A stretch of 64,000 bases of DNA, taken from contig NZ_OY734020.1 of assembly GCF_963455295.1 (NCBI RefSeq), positions 1,736,001-1,800,000 on the forward strand, read 5' to 3'. Made by a program: the position numbers and the translations under genes. Shown in pieces: positions 1-9,506 of the stretch. The notes under the pieces are model-generated. The model did not search any database, had not been told where the DNA came from, and saw nothing but the letters and a program-made list of their open reading frames with translations. The stretch is from Candidatus Thiodiazotropha sp. CDECU1 (GTDB lineage: Bacteria; Pseudomonadota; Gammaproteobacteria; Chromatiales; Chromatiaceae). Numbering within the stretch: position 1 is the stretch's first letter; every line of letters begins with the position of its first letter.

Positions 1-204
1 GATGAGGAGGTATTGGCGGAGGCGGGACTCGATGACGAGGGCCATACGCCGGAGCGGGTCACCTTGATGGCCGACTACTCCCACAGCGAGTACAGCAGGC
101 TGCGGCTGCAGTATGCCAAGGATGACTCATATGAGGACTCGGACGACATCCTGACCCTGCAGTTCATTATGAGCCTTGGACCCCATGGGGCACACCAATT
201 TTAG
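1..204 (+). CDS. C-terminal end of an outer-membrane beta-barrel protein (partial)
   Basis: The frame is open from the first base of the window and ends at TAG 202-204, so only the last 67 residues are visible. They show alternating polar/hydrophobic stretches typical of barrel strands (for example YSRLRLQYAKDD) and end in phenylalanine, the usual C-terminal signal for outer-membrane insertion. His residues near the end (GPHGAHQF) resemble a family often found upstream of zinc-type ABC binding proteins. The stop codon overlaps the ribosome binding site of the next gene, so the two are probably cotranscribed and this protein may help metal uptake. The function is inferred from context only. 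Confidence 0.6.
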   Translation, partial: DEEVLAEAGLDDEGHTPERVTLMADYSHSEYSRLRLQYAKDDSYEDSDDILTLQFIMSLGPHGAHQF

Positions 205-214
205 GAGTCCAGCG

Positions 215-1120
215 ATGACATTAAAATACCGTATCCTTTTGTTGTCATTGGCATGGGGATTGAGCAACAGCGCTATGGCGGCACTCAGTGTCTTCGCATG
301 TGAGCCGGAGTGGGCATCCCTTACCCAGGCCCTGGGTGGGGATCGGGTGAAGGTGGTCTCCGCCACCACTGCCCACCAGGATCCCCATCGCATCGAAGCA
401 CGGCCCAGCCTGATCGCCAAGGTGCGGCGTGCCGATCTGCTGGTCTGCAGCGGCGCCGAGCTGGAGATCGGCTGGTTGCCGATGCTGCAGCGCCAGGCTG
501 GCAATCGAAAGGTACTGCCCGGGCAGATCGGCTATTTTGAAGCGGCCCAACAGATTCAACGCCTGGGGATTCCCGACAGTCTGGATCGCTCAATGGGGGA
601 TGTGCACGCTTCGGGCAATCCCCACGTCCATCTCGATCCGCGCAGGCTGCAGACCATCGCCATCGCCCTGAGCGAACGCCTGGTAAGCCTCGACCCATCC
701 AACAGGGACTACTTTCACCAGCGGCTGGAGGATTTTTCCCAGCGGTGGCAGGACGCACTGCTGCGGTGGCAAACCCGTGCCGAGCCACTCAAGGGTGTGC
801 GGATGGTGGTTCATCATCAGGATTGGGAGTATCTCTTTGATTGGTTGGGTATGGTCAAGAGTGGATCGTTGGAACCAAAACCTGGTTTACCCACATCTTC
901 GGGACATCTGGCGAAACTGAAAAATAGCCTGCTGCAAGAACCGGCCATTGCCATCATCCATACCCACTACCAGAATCCCAAGGCAGCAAAGAGGTTATCG
1001 CAACTCACCGGGATACCCGCTGTGGAACTTCCCTACACCGTGGGCGGCGCAGAGGGTGTAGACGATCTGTTCAGCCTGTTCGAGGTGACCCTGGATCGTC
1101 TGCTTGAGATGCTGCCGTGA
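215..1120 (+). CDS. Metal (Zn/Mn-type) ABC transporter periplasmic binding protein
   Basis: A 301-residue cluster A-I metal-binding lipocalin-independent solute receptor that would bind Zn2+ or Mn2+ in the periplasm and pass it to the permease encoded next. ATG 215 is preferred over an upstream in-frame codon at 176 because TAGGAG (202-207) precedes it and a signal peptide follows (hydrophobic core, cleavage near AMA/AL). Likely ligand motifs are HQDPHRIEARPS, GNPHVHLDP, VVHHQDWEY and a final acidic/His segment. The His-rich loop of classical ZnuA is absent, so the exact metal is uncertain. The stop overlaps the GTG start of the permease gene by four bases. Confidence 0.85.
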   Translation: MTLKYRILLLSLAWGLSNSAMAALSVFACEPEWASLTQALGGDRVKVVSATTAHQDPHRIEARPSLIAKVRRADLLVCSGAELEIGWLPMLQRQAGNRKVLPGQIGYFEAAQQIQRLGIPDSLDRSMGDVHASGNPHVHLDPRRLQTIAIALSERLVSLDPSNRDYFHQRLEDFSQRWQDALLRWQTRAEPLKGVRMVVHHQDWEYLFDWLGMVKSGSLEPKPGLPTSSGHLAKLKNSLLQEPAIAIIHTHYQNPKAAKRLSQLTGIPAVELPYTVGGAEGVDDLFSLFEVTLDRLLEMLP

Positions 1121-1896
1121 ACTGGGAGGGGCTCGACATCACTATCCTCGGACCAGCCTTCCTGGCAGGCCTGGTAGTGGCTTCCACCCACGTGCCCCTG
1201 GGTCGACAGGTGTTGAAGCGGGGGATCATCTTTCTCGATCTGGCGGTAGCGCAGACGGCAGGCATGGGTATTGTGGCCGCCCACAGCCTGCATTGGGAAC
1301 CGGGGGGTTGGCAGGTCCAGCTGATTGCTGTCGGCGCTGCTGTGGCTGCAGCCTTTCTCATTCATCTGACCGAGCGTAAATGGCCGGAGATTCAAGAGGC
1401 ATTGATTGGCAGTCTGTTTATCCTCGCCTCCAGTGGCAGCATCCTGCTGTTGGCCGCCAATCCCCATGGCGGGGAGCAGCTGAAGGAGCTGTTGGTGGGG
1501 CAGATCCTCTGGGTCGGCTACCAACAGATCATTCCCGTGGCGCTGCTCTATGCGCTCGTGCTCGGAGTATGGTTTTCACCCTTGCGCAAAGGCTCCACGC
1601 TGGTCTTCTACCTGCTGTTTGCAGTGGCCATCACCGCCTCTGTGCAACTGGTGGGTGTTTTTCTGGTCTTCGCCACCCTCATTCTCCCTGCCTTGGCTGT
1701 ACGCCAGCGGGAGAGGAAAGCCGATTACTTCGGCTATTTGATTGCGGCAACAGGATATGGTTTGGGATTGGTGCTGGCTGCGCTGTTCGATCTGCCGGCA
1801 GGGGCAATGATCGTATATACCCTGGCGATAGCATCGCTCCTGGGTGGTTGGTTGCTGCGAGGGAAACCCGTCATACCGGAGACCGGAGTATCGTAA
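1117..1896 (+). CDS. Metal ABC transporter permease (ZnuB/MntB family)
   Basis: A 259-residue polytopic inner-membrane protein of the ABC-3 permease family, about the usual length, with repeated hydrophobic segments and the conserved central region GVFLVFATLILPALAVR. It starts with GTG overlapping the stop of the binding-protein gene (GTGA), which indicates translational coupling. It should form the membrane channel for zinc or manganese import. No ATP-binding subunit follows; the next gene is thrS. The ATPase is either upstream of the window or encoded elsewhere. Confidence 0.87.
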   Translation: MNWEGLDITILGPAFLAGLVVASTHVPLGRQVLKRGIIFLDLAVAQTAGMGIVAAHSLHWEPGGWQVQLIAVGAAVAAAFLIHLTERKWPEIQEALIGSLFILASSGSILLLAANPHGGEQLKELLVGQILWVGYQQIIPVALLYALVLGVWFSPLRKGSTLVFYLLFAVAITASVQLVGVFLVFATLILPALAVRQRERKADYFGYLIAATGYGLGLVLAALFDLPAGAMIVYTLAIASLLGGWLLRGKPVIPETGVS

Positions 1897-1920
1897 AGCT
1901 GCCACTTTTCAGAGAAAAAC

Positions 1921-1977
1921 GGTGCGGCAAGCCGCACCCTACGGGCAATTTATATGTAGGGTGCGGCTTGCCGCACC
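1921..1977. repeat. Double-palindrome inverted repeat after the metal permease gene
   Basis: Two 22-base arms (1921-1942 and 1956-1977) are perfect inverted repeats separated by 13 bases. Each arm also contains its own palindrome, GGTGCGGCAAGCCGCACC. The structure starts 25 bases after the permease stop and has no T-run, so it looks more like a REP-type or mobile repeat than a simple intrinsic terminator, although it could stop or stabilise the upstream transcript. Confidence 0.7.
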
Positions 1978-2031
1978 GCCAATAGCTGAGTTGGAGTATT
2001 GATCTGGTTGGACTCTATTAGTATCCCGGCT

Positions 2032-2058
2032 TTGACTTGTCGATCCGCTGTGTATAGA
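2032..2058 (+). promoter_or_regulatory. Candidate promoter of the thrS leader
   Basis: TTGACT (2032-2037) and TATAGA (2053-2058) resemble sigma70 elements, but the 15-base spacer is shorter than ideal. A transcript from here would include the structured leader of thrS. Weak evidence. Confidence 0.3.
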
Positions 2059-2190
2059 CTTCGCCAGCAGCGGATTTGTCCCAATAAGCCATTGATTTCA
2101 TGACAACAAACCAGTCATGTGATCGAGTGGCTCATAGAGGGGCAGGTTCAACGGCACAAGCCGTCTATATTTAGCTATCAAATACATAGG

Positions 2191-2217
2191 GCCGGCCTCA
2201 TTGGCGCCGGCTTTTTT
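2191..2217 (+). terminator. Terminator-like hairpin in the thrS leader
   Basis: GCCGGC (2191-2196) pairs with GCCGGC (2206-2211) around a 9-base loop and is followed by six T. It lies 48 bases before the thrS start, with little room for a promoter in between. It may be an attenuator read through by thrS transcripts, the end of an upstream small RNA, or the upstream stem of a thrS translational operator. Confidence 0.6.
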
Positions 2218-2225
2218 AATTTCAT

Positions 2226-2246
2226 GTGGCCTCTCGTATGGGCCAC
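2226..2246 (+). promoter_or_regulatory. Putative ThrRS autoregulatory operator (tRNA-Thr anticodon-arm mimic)
   Basis: GTGGCC (2226-2231) pairs with GGCCAC (2241-2246). A closing U-G pair (2232/2240) leaves the seven-base loop CUCGUAU (2233-2239). Numbered as an anticodon loop this is U33, C34-G35-U36, A37, that is the CGU anticodon of tRNA-Thr. The hairpin ends seven bases before the GAGGAA ribosome binding site (2254-2259). In E. coli, ThrRS represses its own mRNA by binding an anticodon-arm-like hairpin with CGU at this place; the same mechanism is inferred here. Confidence 0.65.
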
Positions 2247-2264
2247 CACTGATGAGGAAGTAAT

Positions 2265-4181
2265 ATGCCCGTTATCTCTCTCCCCGATGGTTCCCAACGT
2301 GAATTCGATAAAGCGGTCACTGTGCACGAGATCGCCGCGGATATCGGTCCCGGACTAGCCAAGGCCGCTCTGGCCGGCCGGGTCGATGGTCGCCTGGTCG
2401 ATACCTCCTATCTGGTCCAACAGGATTGTGAACTCGCCATCGTCACCAGCCGCGACGATGAGGCGTTGGAACTGATCCGTCACGACGCAGCCCATGTCAT
2501 GGCACAGGCGGTCCAGGAGCTCTATCCCGGTACCCAGGTCACCATCGGGCCTGCCATCGAAGATGGTTTCTACTATGACTTTGCCCGGGACGACGCCTTT
2601 ACCCCGGATGATCTGAAGAAGATCGAGCAGCGTATGCACGAGATCGTCAAGCGCAACCTGCCACTGCAACGGGAGGTGTGGGACAGGGAAGAGGCGATCC
2701 AAACCTTCGATTCGATCGGTGAGAAATATAAGGTCGAGATCATCAAGGAGTTCATCCCCGAAGGCGAGGAGGTTTCGATCTACCGCCAGGGGGATTGGTT
2801 CGATGTCTGCCGTGGACCCCATCTGCCCGGCACTGGGATACTCGGTAAGGGATTCAAGCTGATGAAGGTGGCGGGCGCCTATTGGCGGGGTGACTCCAAC
2901 AATGAGATGCTGCAGCGCATCTATGGCACGGCCTGGCGTGACAAGAAGGAGCTGAAGGCCTATCTGCACCGCCTGGAAGAGGCGGAGAAAAGGGATCATC
3001 GCAAGATCGGCAAGGCCCAGGATCTCTTCCATACCCAGGAAGAGGCCCCCGGGATGGCCTTCTGGCACGATAAGGGATGGCGCATCTATCTCACGATTCA
3101 GGACTATATTCGCGATAAGCTGAAGGCTCACGGCTATCAGGAGGTGCATACCCCCCAGGTGATCGATCGCACCCTGTGGGAGAAATCGGGCCATTGGGAG
3201 AAGTTCCGGGACGATATTTTTATCACCGAGACCGACGACAGGGTCTACGCCATCAAGCCGATGAACTGTCCGGCCCATATCCAGATCTACAACCACGGGC
3301 TCAAGAGCTACCGGGACCTGCCCCTGCGCCTGGCGGAGTTTGGCTCCTGCCACCGCAACGAGCCGTCAGGCACCCTGCATGGCCTGATGCGGGTGCGCAA
3401 CTTCGTACAGGACGATGCCCACATCTTCTGCAGCGAGGAGCAGATCCTGAGTGAAGTGCAGGCCTTCAATGATCTGCTGTTGGAAGTCTACCGGGATTTC
3501 GGCTTTGATGAGGTCTTGATCAAGCTATCCACTCGACCAGAAAAGCGTGTTGGATCAAATGAGGTATGGGATAAATCTGAGAAAGCACTTGAAGAAGCGC
3601 TAAACCACCAGGGATTGGATTGGGAGTTGCAGCCGGGGGAGGGTGCATTCTATGGACCGAAGATCGAGTTCTCCCTGCGCGACTGCCTCGGTCGGATCTG
3701 GCAACTGGGTACCATCCAGCTCGATTTCTCCATGCCTGAGCGGCTAGGTGCCAGCTATATCGCTGAAGATAACAGCAAAAAGGTCCCTGTAATGCTGCAT
3801 CGGGCGATCCTCGGATCACTGGAACGTTTCATTGGAATCCTCATTGAACACTATGCCGGTGCGCTGCCTCTCTGGCTCGCCCCGGTACAGGCAGTTTTGT
3901 TGAATATCACCGATCGACAGAGCGAATATTTGCAAAAATGCCTCAAATCCCTGCGAAATAACGGTTTTCGAGTCGAATCGGACTTGAGAAATGAGAAGAT
4001 TGGTTTTAAAATCCGCGAGCACACGTTGATGCGCGTGCCCTATCTGCTGGTCGTAGGTGATCGGGAGATGGAAGAGGGCACGGTAGCTGTTCGTACACGA
4101 GGAGGTGAAGATCTTGGCGCTATGCCAATCGAGGCTTTTATCGAACGTATGAATTCTGAAGTTACACAACGTGTGAGCTGA
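2265..4181 (+). CDS. thrS: Threonyl-tRNA synthetase
   Basis: A 638-residue class II synthetase that charges tRNA-Thr. It has the full bacterial layout: an N-terminal TGS domain ([16 protein letters not shown], residues 2-60), the editing domain with its HxxxH metal motif ([12 protein letters not shown], about residue 73 onward), the catalytic core with zinc ligands ([10 protein letters not shown], later histidines [11 protein letters not shown]) and a C-terminal anticodon-binding domain. ATG 2265 follows GAGGAA by five bases. The leader carries a tRNA-Thr anticodon-arm mimic, so expression is probably autoregulated. It starts the conserved thrS-infC-rpmI-rplT-pheST-ihfA run. Confidence 0.97.
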   Translation: MPVISLPDGSQREFDKAVTVHEIAADIGPGLAKAALAGRVDGRLVDTSYLVQQDCELAIVTSRDDEALELIRHDAAHVMAQAVQELYPGTQVTIGPAIEDGFYYDFARDDAFTPDDLKKIEQRMHEIVKRNLPLQREVWDREEAIQTFDSIGEKYKVEIIKEFIPEGEEVSIYRQGDWFDVCRGPHLPGTGILGKGFKLMKVAGAYWRGDSNNEMLQRIYGTAWRDKKELKAYLHRLEEAEKRDHRKIGKAQDLFHTQEEAPGMAFWHDKGWRIYLTIQDYIRDKLKAHGYQEVHTPQVIDRTLWEKSGHWEKFRDDIFITETDDRVYAIKPMNCPAHIQIYNHGLKSYRDLPLRLAEFGSCHRNEPSGTLHGLMRVRNFVQDDAHIFCSEEQILSEVQAFNDLLLEVYRDFGFDEVLIKLSTRPEKRVGSNEVWDKSEKALEEALNHQGLDWELQPGEGAFYGPKIEFSLRDCLGRIWQLGTIQLDFSMPERLGASYIAEDNSKKVPVMLHRAILGSLERFIGILIEHYAGALPLWLAPVQAVLLNITDRQSEYLQKCLKSLRNNGFRVESDLRNEKIGFKIREHTLMRVPYLLVVGDREMEEGTVAVRTRGGEDLGAMPIEAFIERMNSEVTQRVS

Positions 4182-4186
4182 GTGTG

Positions 4187-4213
4187 AAGCACCGGTAGAT
4201 CCGGTGCTTTTCT
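4187..4213 (+). terminator. Hairpin terminator between thrS and infC
   Basis: AAGCACCGG (4187-4195) and CCGGTGCTT (4201-4209) form a perfect 9-bp stem with a 5-base loop, followed by a short T-run. It lies six bases after the thrS stop and 36 before the infC start, so it probably lowers rather than abolishes readthrough into the ribosomal genes. Confidence 0.75.
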
Positions 4214-4248
4214 ACTTTTCGGGTTTGGACTTTTTGGAGGGATAGGTT

Positions 4249-4767
4249 ATCGCTGCTGTAAAAAAGCACCGTCTGAATGATGACATAACAGCTGGTGAGG
4301 TAAGACTCATTGGAGCTGATGGTGAACAGGTAGGTGTCGTCTCTATTGAACAGGCTCATGCAGCCGCTCGAGAGGCAGCACTGGATTTGGTGGAGATCGT
4401 GCCAAACGGGGAACCCCCTGTCTGTCGCGTCATGGATTATGGCAAGTTTCTTTTTGAACTGAAGAAACAGAAGCAGGCCGCCAAAAAGAAGCAGAAGCAG
4501 GTACACATCAAAGAGATCAAATTCAGGCCAGGGACAGGCGAAGGGGATTATCAGGTAAAACTGCGCAACCTGATACGTTTCCTTGAAGATGGGGACAAGA
4601 CCAAGGTGACCATGCGTTTCCGCGGTCGTGAGCACGCTCACCGTGAGTTGGGTTTGGAACTTCTTGAACGGGTTGAAAAGGATCTGGCCGATTACGGTCA
4701 GATTGAACAGAAACCCATCATGGAGGGCCGCCAGATGGTGATGGTGCTGGGTCCAAAGAAAAAGTAA
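4249..4767 (+). CDS. infC: Translation initiation factor IF-3 (ATC start)
   Basis: IF-3 binds the 30S subunit, keeps subunits apart and proofreads start codon and initiator tRNA. The frame extends upstream of the first ATG (4387) through conserved N-terminal sequence ([18 protein letters not shown]) and is closed by TAG at 4243-4245, leaving ATC at 4249 as the only reasonable start, eight bases after GGAGG (4236-4240). This gives 172 residues, near the family's usual length. Both domains and the linker helix rich in K and Q ([15 protein letters not shown]) are present. A rare AUU/AUC/AUA start is the known basis of infC autoregulation, since IF-3 discriminates against such codons. An annotation from ATG 4387 would remove 46 residues. 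Confidence 0.93.
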   Translation: MAAVKKHRLNDDITAGEVRLIGADGEQVGVVSIEQAHAAAREAALDLVEIVPNGEPPVCRVMDYGKFLFELKKQKQAAKKKQKQVHIKEIKFRPGTGEGDYQVKLRNLIRFLEDGDKTKVTMRFRGREHAHRELGLELLERVEKDLADYGQIEQKPIMEGRQMVMVLGPKKK

Positions 4768-4813
4768 CTTTTCTGGCGTCCGATGACGTCACAAATAGCG
4801 GAGTTTAAATACT

Positions 4814-5011
4814 ATGCCTAAGATTAAGACAAACAGGGGTGCGGCCAAACGGTTCAAACGCACCTCATCCGGTTCGTTTAAACGCAACTGCTCCCATCGA
4901 CGTCATATCCTGACCAAGAAGAGCACCAAGCGGAAACGCCAGTTGCGCGCACCCAATGCCATCGCAAAATCCGATGTGGCCATCGCCCGTCGTATGTTGC
5001 CCTACGCCTGA
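4814..5011 (+). CDS. rpmI: 50S ribosomal protein L35
   Basis: A 65-residue, very basic protein beginning [17 protein letters not shown], the family signature, and ending RRMLPYA. It is a structural component of the large ribosomal subunit. It sits 46 bases after infC and 22 before rplT, the conserved order. In enteric bacteria L20 represses this unit at the rpmI leader; no equivalent structure was worked out here. Confidence 0.97.
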   Translation: MPKIKTNRGAAKRFKRTSSGSFKRNCSHRRHILTKKSTKRKRQLRAPNAIAKSDVAIARRMLPYA

Positions 5012-5033
5012 GTTAACGAATCGGATCTGAACA

Positions 5034-5393
5034 ATGTCAAGAGTAAAACGTGGTGTACAAGCACACGCCCGCCATAAAAAGGTGCTTGAAGAAGCGAAAG
5101 GCTATTACGGCGCTCGCAGCAAGGTCTACCGTGTCGCCAAACAGGCAGTAATCAAGGCAGGTCAATATGCGTATCGGGATCGGCGTCAGAAAAAGCGTCA
5201 GTTTCGTGCCCTCTGGATTGCCCGTATCAATGCCGGAGCGCGTGAAAACGGACTCTCCTACAGCCGCATGATCAATGGTCTGCATCTGGCCAATATCGAG
5301 GTCGATCGTAAGATGCTCGCCGATCTGGCTGTCAATGACAAATCGGCATTTAGCGTGCTGGCGGAACAGGCCAAGGCCGCTCTTTCCAGCTAA
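5034..5393 (+). CDS. rplT: 50S ribosomal protein L20
   Basis: A 119-residue basic protein needed early in assembly of the large subunit. It begins [18 protein letters not shown], with a long basic N-terminal extension followed by the globular domain ([19 protein letters not shown]). The length is normal. It is the last gene of the infC-rpmI-rplT unit and is followed by a strong terminator. L20 is the known autorepressor of this operon in E. coli. Confidence 0.97.
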   Translation: MSRVKRGVQAHARHKKVLEEAKGYYGARSKVYRVAKQAVIKAGQYAYRDRRQKKRQFRALWIARINAGARENGLSYSRMINGLHLANIEVDRKMLADLAVNDKSAFSVLAEQAKAALSS

Positions 5394-5440
5394 CTGCATG
5401 TCGTGAGGCCGGATCTAATCCGGCTGAAATGTGACCACAG

Positions 5441-5476
5441 AAAAGGGAAAGGCCTTGGGGGCTTTTCCCTTTTTTG
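5441..5476 (+). terminator. Intrinsic terminator after rplT
   Basis: GGGAAAGGCC pairs with GGCTTTTCCC (one G-U pair), followed by a run of six T (5470-5475). It separates the ribosomal-protein unit from pheST. A second small stem (GCCGG/CCGGC, 5408-5423) lies just upstream. Confidence 0.8.
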
Positions 5477-5490
5477 CTTTGCAAATAAAG

Positions 5491-5634
5491 AATTATGAGT
5501 TTTGAGTTTTGAATTTTGAGTTATGAATTGATGTTTGCGCTCCGCGCAGGCTGTTTGTTTTCATGGAAAGACAAAAACCAAATAAGCGTGCAGCGAAGCG
5601 AACACCGAAATTCATAATTCAAAATTCAAAATTA
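5491..5634. repeat. AT-rich inverted repeat element between rplT and pheS
   Basis: The left part (5491-5529) repeats variants of ATGAGTTTTGAATTTTGA, and the right part (5609-5633) is its inverse (ATTCATAATTCAAAATTC). About 80 bases lie between. There is no open reading frame of interest. A shorter relative occurs at 43176-43204. It looks like a dispersed non-coding repeat and ends close to the pheS start. Confidence 0.6.
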
Positions 5635-5648
5635 ATTGTCGGGGTTAG

Positions 5649-6680
<1,032 letters not shown>

Positions 6681-6689
6681 TAGATATAT

Positions 6690-6760
6690 AACGCAAAGAC
6701 CGCAAAGGACCAACTATTACTATCTTGGCCTGGTTAGCATTTCCTTGCGTACTTTGCGTT
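6690..6760. repeat. Inverted repeat (AACGCAAAG type) between pheS and pheT
   Basis: The arms at 6690-6709 and 6742-6760 are inverse copies with a substitution and one-base offset (AACGCAAAG ... CTTTGCGTT), separated by 32 bases. It lies in an unusually long gap for pheST. This fits a small dispersed palindromic element in the transcribed spacer. Confidence 0.6.
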
Positions 6761-6813
6761 TAATTGTGAACTTTGGGTTATAAACGATATTAACCAAACA
6801 AGAACGGTGATAA

Positions 6814-9192
6814 ATGAAATTCAGTGAAGCCTGGTTGCGTGAATGGGTCGATCCCTCGGTAACCACTCAGGAATTAGCCGATCAGTTGAGTATGGCGGGC
6901 CTTGAGGTCGATTCGGTCGACGTCGTGGCCGCTGATTTCAGTGGTGTGGTCGTGGGTGAGGTGCTCAGCCGTGAACAGCATCCCGATGCGGACAAGCTCA
7001 GTGTTTGCGCCGTGAACCTGGGTGAAGGCGAGCCACTGCAGATCGTCTGTGGCGCCCGGAATGTGGCTGCGGGCATGCGGGTCCCTGTGGCCACCGTTGG
7101 GGCATTGCTACCGGGTGATTTCAAGATCAAGAAAGCCAAATTACGCGGTGTGGCGTCATTCGGTATGATCTGCTCCGCCAGTGAGCTGGGACTGGCCGAG
7201 AGTTCGGACGGGATCATGCCGCTACCCGTCGATGCCCCGATCGGTGAGGATTTCCGAAGCTATCTGCAGCTTGAGGATAAGGCCATCGATGTGGATCTGA
7301 CCCCGGACCGGGGCGATTGTCTCGGATTGGCGGGCATCGCCAGGGAGGTGGGTGTGATCAACCGTTGTCCGGTGACAGCGCCTGCAATGCAGACGGTTAC
7401 GGCAACTGTCGAGGATAAGGTGGCTGTGGATCTGGAGGCGGATGAGGCCTGTCCGCGTTACCTCTGCCGGGTGGTTCGGGATGTGGATATCAATGCCCCG
7501 ACACCCTTGTGGATGCAGGAAAGATTGCGTCGCAGCGATATCCGCAGCCTGGGGCCGGTGGTGGATGTCACCAATTATGTGCTGCTGGAACTGGGTCAGC
7601 CGATGCATGGCTTTGACCTGGAGCGCATCAACCAGAAGATTCGCGTGCGTATGGCGCGGCAGGGGGAAAAACTGGTCCTGATCGGCGGACAGGAGGTGGA
7701 GTTGGATGAACAGACCCTGGTGATCGCAGATGCGGATCGGCCCGTGGCGTTGGCAGGGATCATGGGCGGCGAGACCTCTGCCGTGAGTGATACCACCCGC
7801 CATATCCTGTTGGAGAGCGCATTTTTCACCCCGATTGCCATCAGCGGCAAGGCCCGAAGTTATGGTCTGCATACGGATTCCTCCCACCGCTTTGAACGTG
7901 GTGTCGACCCGCAGCTCCAGGCACAGGCGATGCAACGCGCCACGGAACTGCTGATCCAGATCGCCGGTGGTCGGCCAGGGCCTGTGGTGGAAGTGGTAAA
8001 CGAGGCGCAAATCGAGCAGCGGCCGGTTATCGAGTTGAGAGCCGACCGGGTCAACAAGGTACTGGGTGTCGAGATTGAAGCGGACGAGGTGAGTGATATC
8101 CTCACCCGTCTTGAGATGGAGATCAGCAAGAGTGATCAGGGCTGGCAGGTCAAGGCCCCAAGTTGCCGTTTCGATATCGCAATCGAAGAGGACCTGATCG
8201 AAGAGATTGGGCGTATCTATGGCTATGCACGCATCCCAACCAATCGTGGACTCTCCGCGATGGTGATGCATGACCGGCGTGAAGTCGATTTCGATCTTAA
8301 TCGGGCCAAACTGCTGCTGGTCGGCCGCGACTACCAGGAGGTGATCACCTACAGCTTCGTCAGTCCCGAGATTGAAGCCCTGGTCGATCCGCAAAAGAAC
8401 GGCATCCGTCTCGCCAACCCGATCTCAGCTGATATGTCGGTGATGCGCACCTCAACCTGGCCCGGTTTGCTGCAAGCTGCCTGCTATAACCAGTCACGCC
8501 AGCAGCAGCGGGTGAGAATCTTCGAATCCGGTCTCTGTTTCTACACCCGGGACGGGGAGATCAGGCAGGAGCCTGTGATAGGTGGACTGGTCTCTGGAGA
8601 CGCTATCCCGGAACAGTGGGGCAGTGGCAGCCAGCGTGCCGATTTCTACGACGTAAAGGCCGATGTGGAGGCGATTCTCTCCCTTACCGGACAGCGGCAA
8701 GGGGTCGGTTTCTCGCCCGCTGAACATGCGGCGCTGCATCCCGGCCAATCAGCTGAAATCGCCATTGCAGGCGAAAAGGTCGGCCGGATTGGGATGTTAC
8801 ATCCTGAAATCGAGCAACAGCTTGATCTCAATGGCTCCACCTTTCTGTTCGAAATCAAGCTTGATAAGGTAACTCAGGGGAGACTGCCTCGCTTTGAGAG
8901 TCTCTCTAAATATCCTTCAATCCGGCGAGATATCGCCATTGTTGTCGATAAAACGGTTACTTTTGAGTCAATTAGGAATCTCATTCGTGACGTATCCGGC
9001 AAAATAATTACAGACATCCTGTTATTTGATGTCTATACTGGGGAAAACATAGATTCGGGACGAAAAAGTCTCGCATTGGGATTGATTTTACAGGAAAAAT
9101 CACACACCCTTACCGATAAAGAAGTGGATGAAGTGGTCGCTACGGTGATAAGCCGTTTGGGTGATGATTTAGGTGCAAATCTTAGAGAGTAG
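6814..9192 (+). CDS. pheT: Phenylalanyl-tRNA synthetase beta subunit
   Basis: A 792-residue subunit with the full domain order: N-terminal EMAP/tRNA-binding-like domain (about 40-150, VVGEVLSREQHPDADKLSVC), B3/B4 editing domain (about 210-400, with GLHTDSSHRFERGVD), B5 and catalytic-like domains, and a C-terminal anticodon-binding domain (SKYPSIRRDIAIVVD, last 95 residues). It pairs with PheS and edits Tyr-tRNA-Phe. Length matches the E. coli protein (795). ihfA starts 11 bases after the stop. Confidence 0.96.
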   Translation: MKFSEAWLREWVDPSVTTQELADQLSMAGLEVDSVDVVAADFSGVVVGEVLSREQHPDADKLSVCAVNLGEGEPLQIVCGARNVAAGMRVPVATVGALLPGDFKIKKAKLRGVASFGMICSASELGLAESSDGIMPLPVDAPIGEDFRSYLQLEDKAIDVDLTPDRGDCLGLAGIAREVGVINRCPVTAPAMQTVTATVEDKVAVDLEADEACPRYLCRVVRDVDINAPTPLWMQERLRRSDIRSLGPVVDVTNYVLLELGQPMHGFDLERINQKIRVRMARQGEKLVLIGGQEVELDEQTLVIADADRPVALAGIMGGETSAVSDTTRHILLESAFFTPIAISGKARSYGLHTDSSHRFERGVDPQLQAQAMQRATELLIQIAGGRPGPVVEVVNEAQIEQRPVIELRADRVNKVLGVEIEADEVSDILTRLEMEISKSDQGWQVKAPSCRFDIAIEEDLIEEIGRIYGYARIPTNRGLSAMVMHDRREVDFDLNRAKLLLVGRDYQEVITYSFVSPEIEALVDPQKNGIRLANPISADMSVMRTSTWPGLLQAACYNQSRQQQRVRIFESGLCFYTRDGEIRQEPVIGGLVSGDAIPEQWGSGSQRADFYDVKADVEAILSLTGQRQGVGFSPAEHAALHPGQSAEIAIAGEKVGRIGMLHPEIEQQLDLNGSTFLFEIKLDKVTQGRLPRFESLSKYPSIRRDIAIVVDKTVTFESIRNLIRDVSGKIITDILLFDVYTGENIDSGRKSLALGLILQEKSHTLTDKEVDEVVATVISRLGDDLGANLRE

Positions 9193-9203
9193 GGTAGACG
9201 GAG

Positions 9204-9506
9204 ATGGCGTTAACAAAAGCAGATATGGCCGCCAGGCTCTTCGATGAGCTTGGGCTGAATAAACGCGAGGCCAAAGAGATGGTGGAGATGTTCTTTGAGG
9301 AGATCCGCCAATCGCTTGAACGAGGGGGACAGGTGAAACTTTCCGGTTTCGGAAATTTCGATCTGCGTGAGAAAAAACAACGGCCTGGACGTAATCCCAA
9401 AACAGGAAAGGAGATTCCTATCTCTGCACGTCGTGTGGTTACCTTCAGACCCGGTCAAAAATTAAAGGCACGAGTGGAAGCCTATGCTGGATCCGAGCAG
9501 CAGTAA
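9204..9506 (+). CDS. ihfA: Integration host factor alpha subunit
   Basis: A 100-residue DNA-bending protein of the HU/IHF family that acts as a heterodimer with IhfB. It has the helical N-terminus ([20 protein letters not shown]) and the beta-arm with the intercalating proline region ([20 protein letters not shown]). Its place right after pheT is conserved in gammaproteobacteria. The 3' end overlaps the next gene by 23 bases. Confidence 0.96.
   Translation: MALTKADMAARLFDELGLNKREAKEMVEMFFEEIRQSLERGGQVKLSGFGNFDLREKKQRPGRNPKTGKEIPISARRVVTFRPGQKLKARVEAYAGSEQQ

Noticed and set aside
1985..2217. A separate small RNA gene ending at the thrS leader terminator
   Set aside because: A weak promoter and terminator frame about 150 bases, but the hairpin before the thrS ribosome binding site makes a thrS leader the simpler reading.
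2355..3353. Long minus-strand frame (332 codons) inside thrS
   Set aside because: It lies fully antisense to thrS, has no family similarity and mirrors the codon bias of thrS.
7222..8394. Long minus-strand frame (390 codons) inside pheT
   Set aside because: A shadow of pheT; His/Ile/Leu-rich composition without domains.
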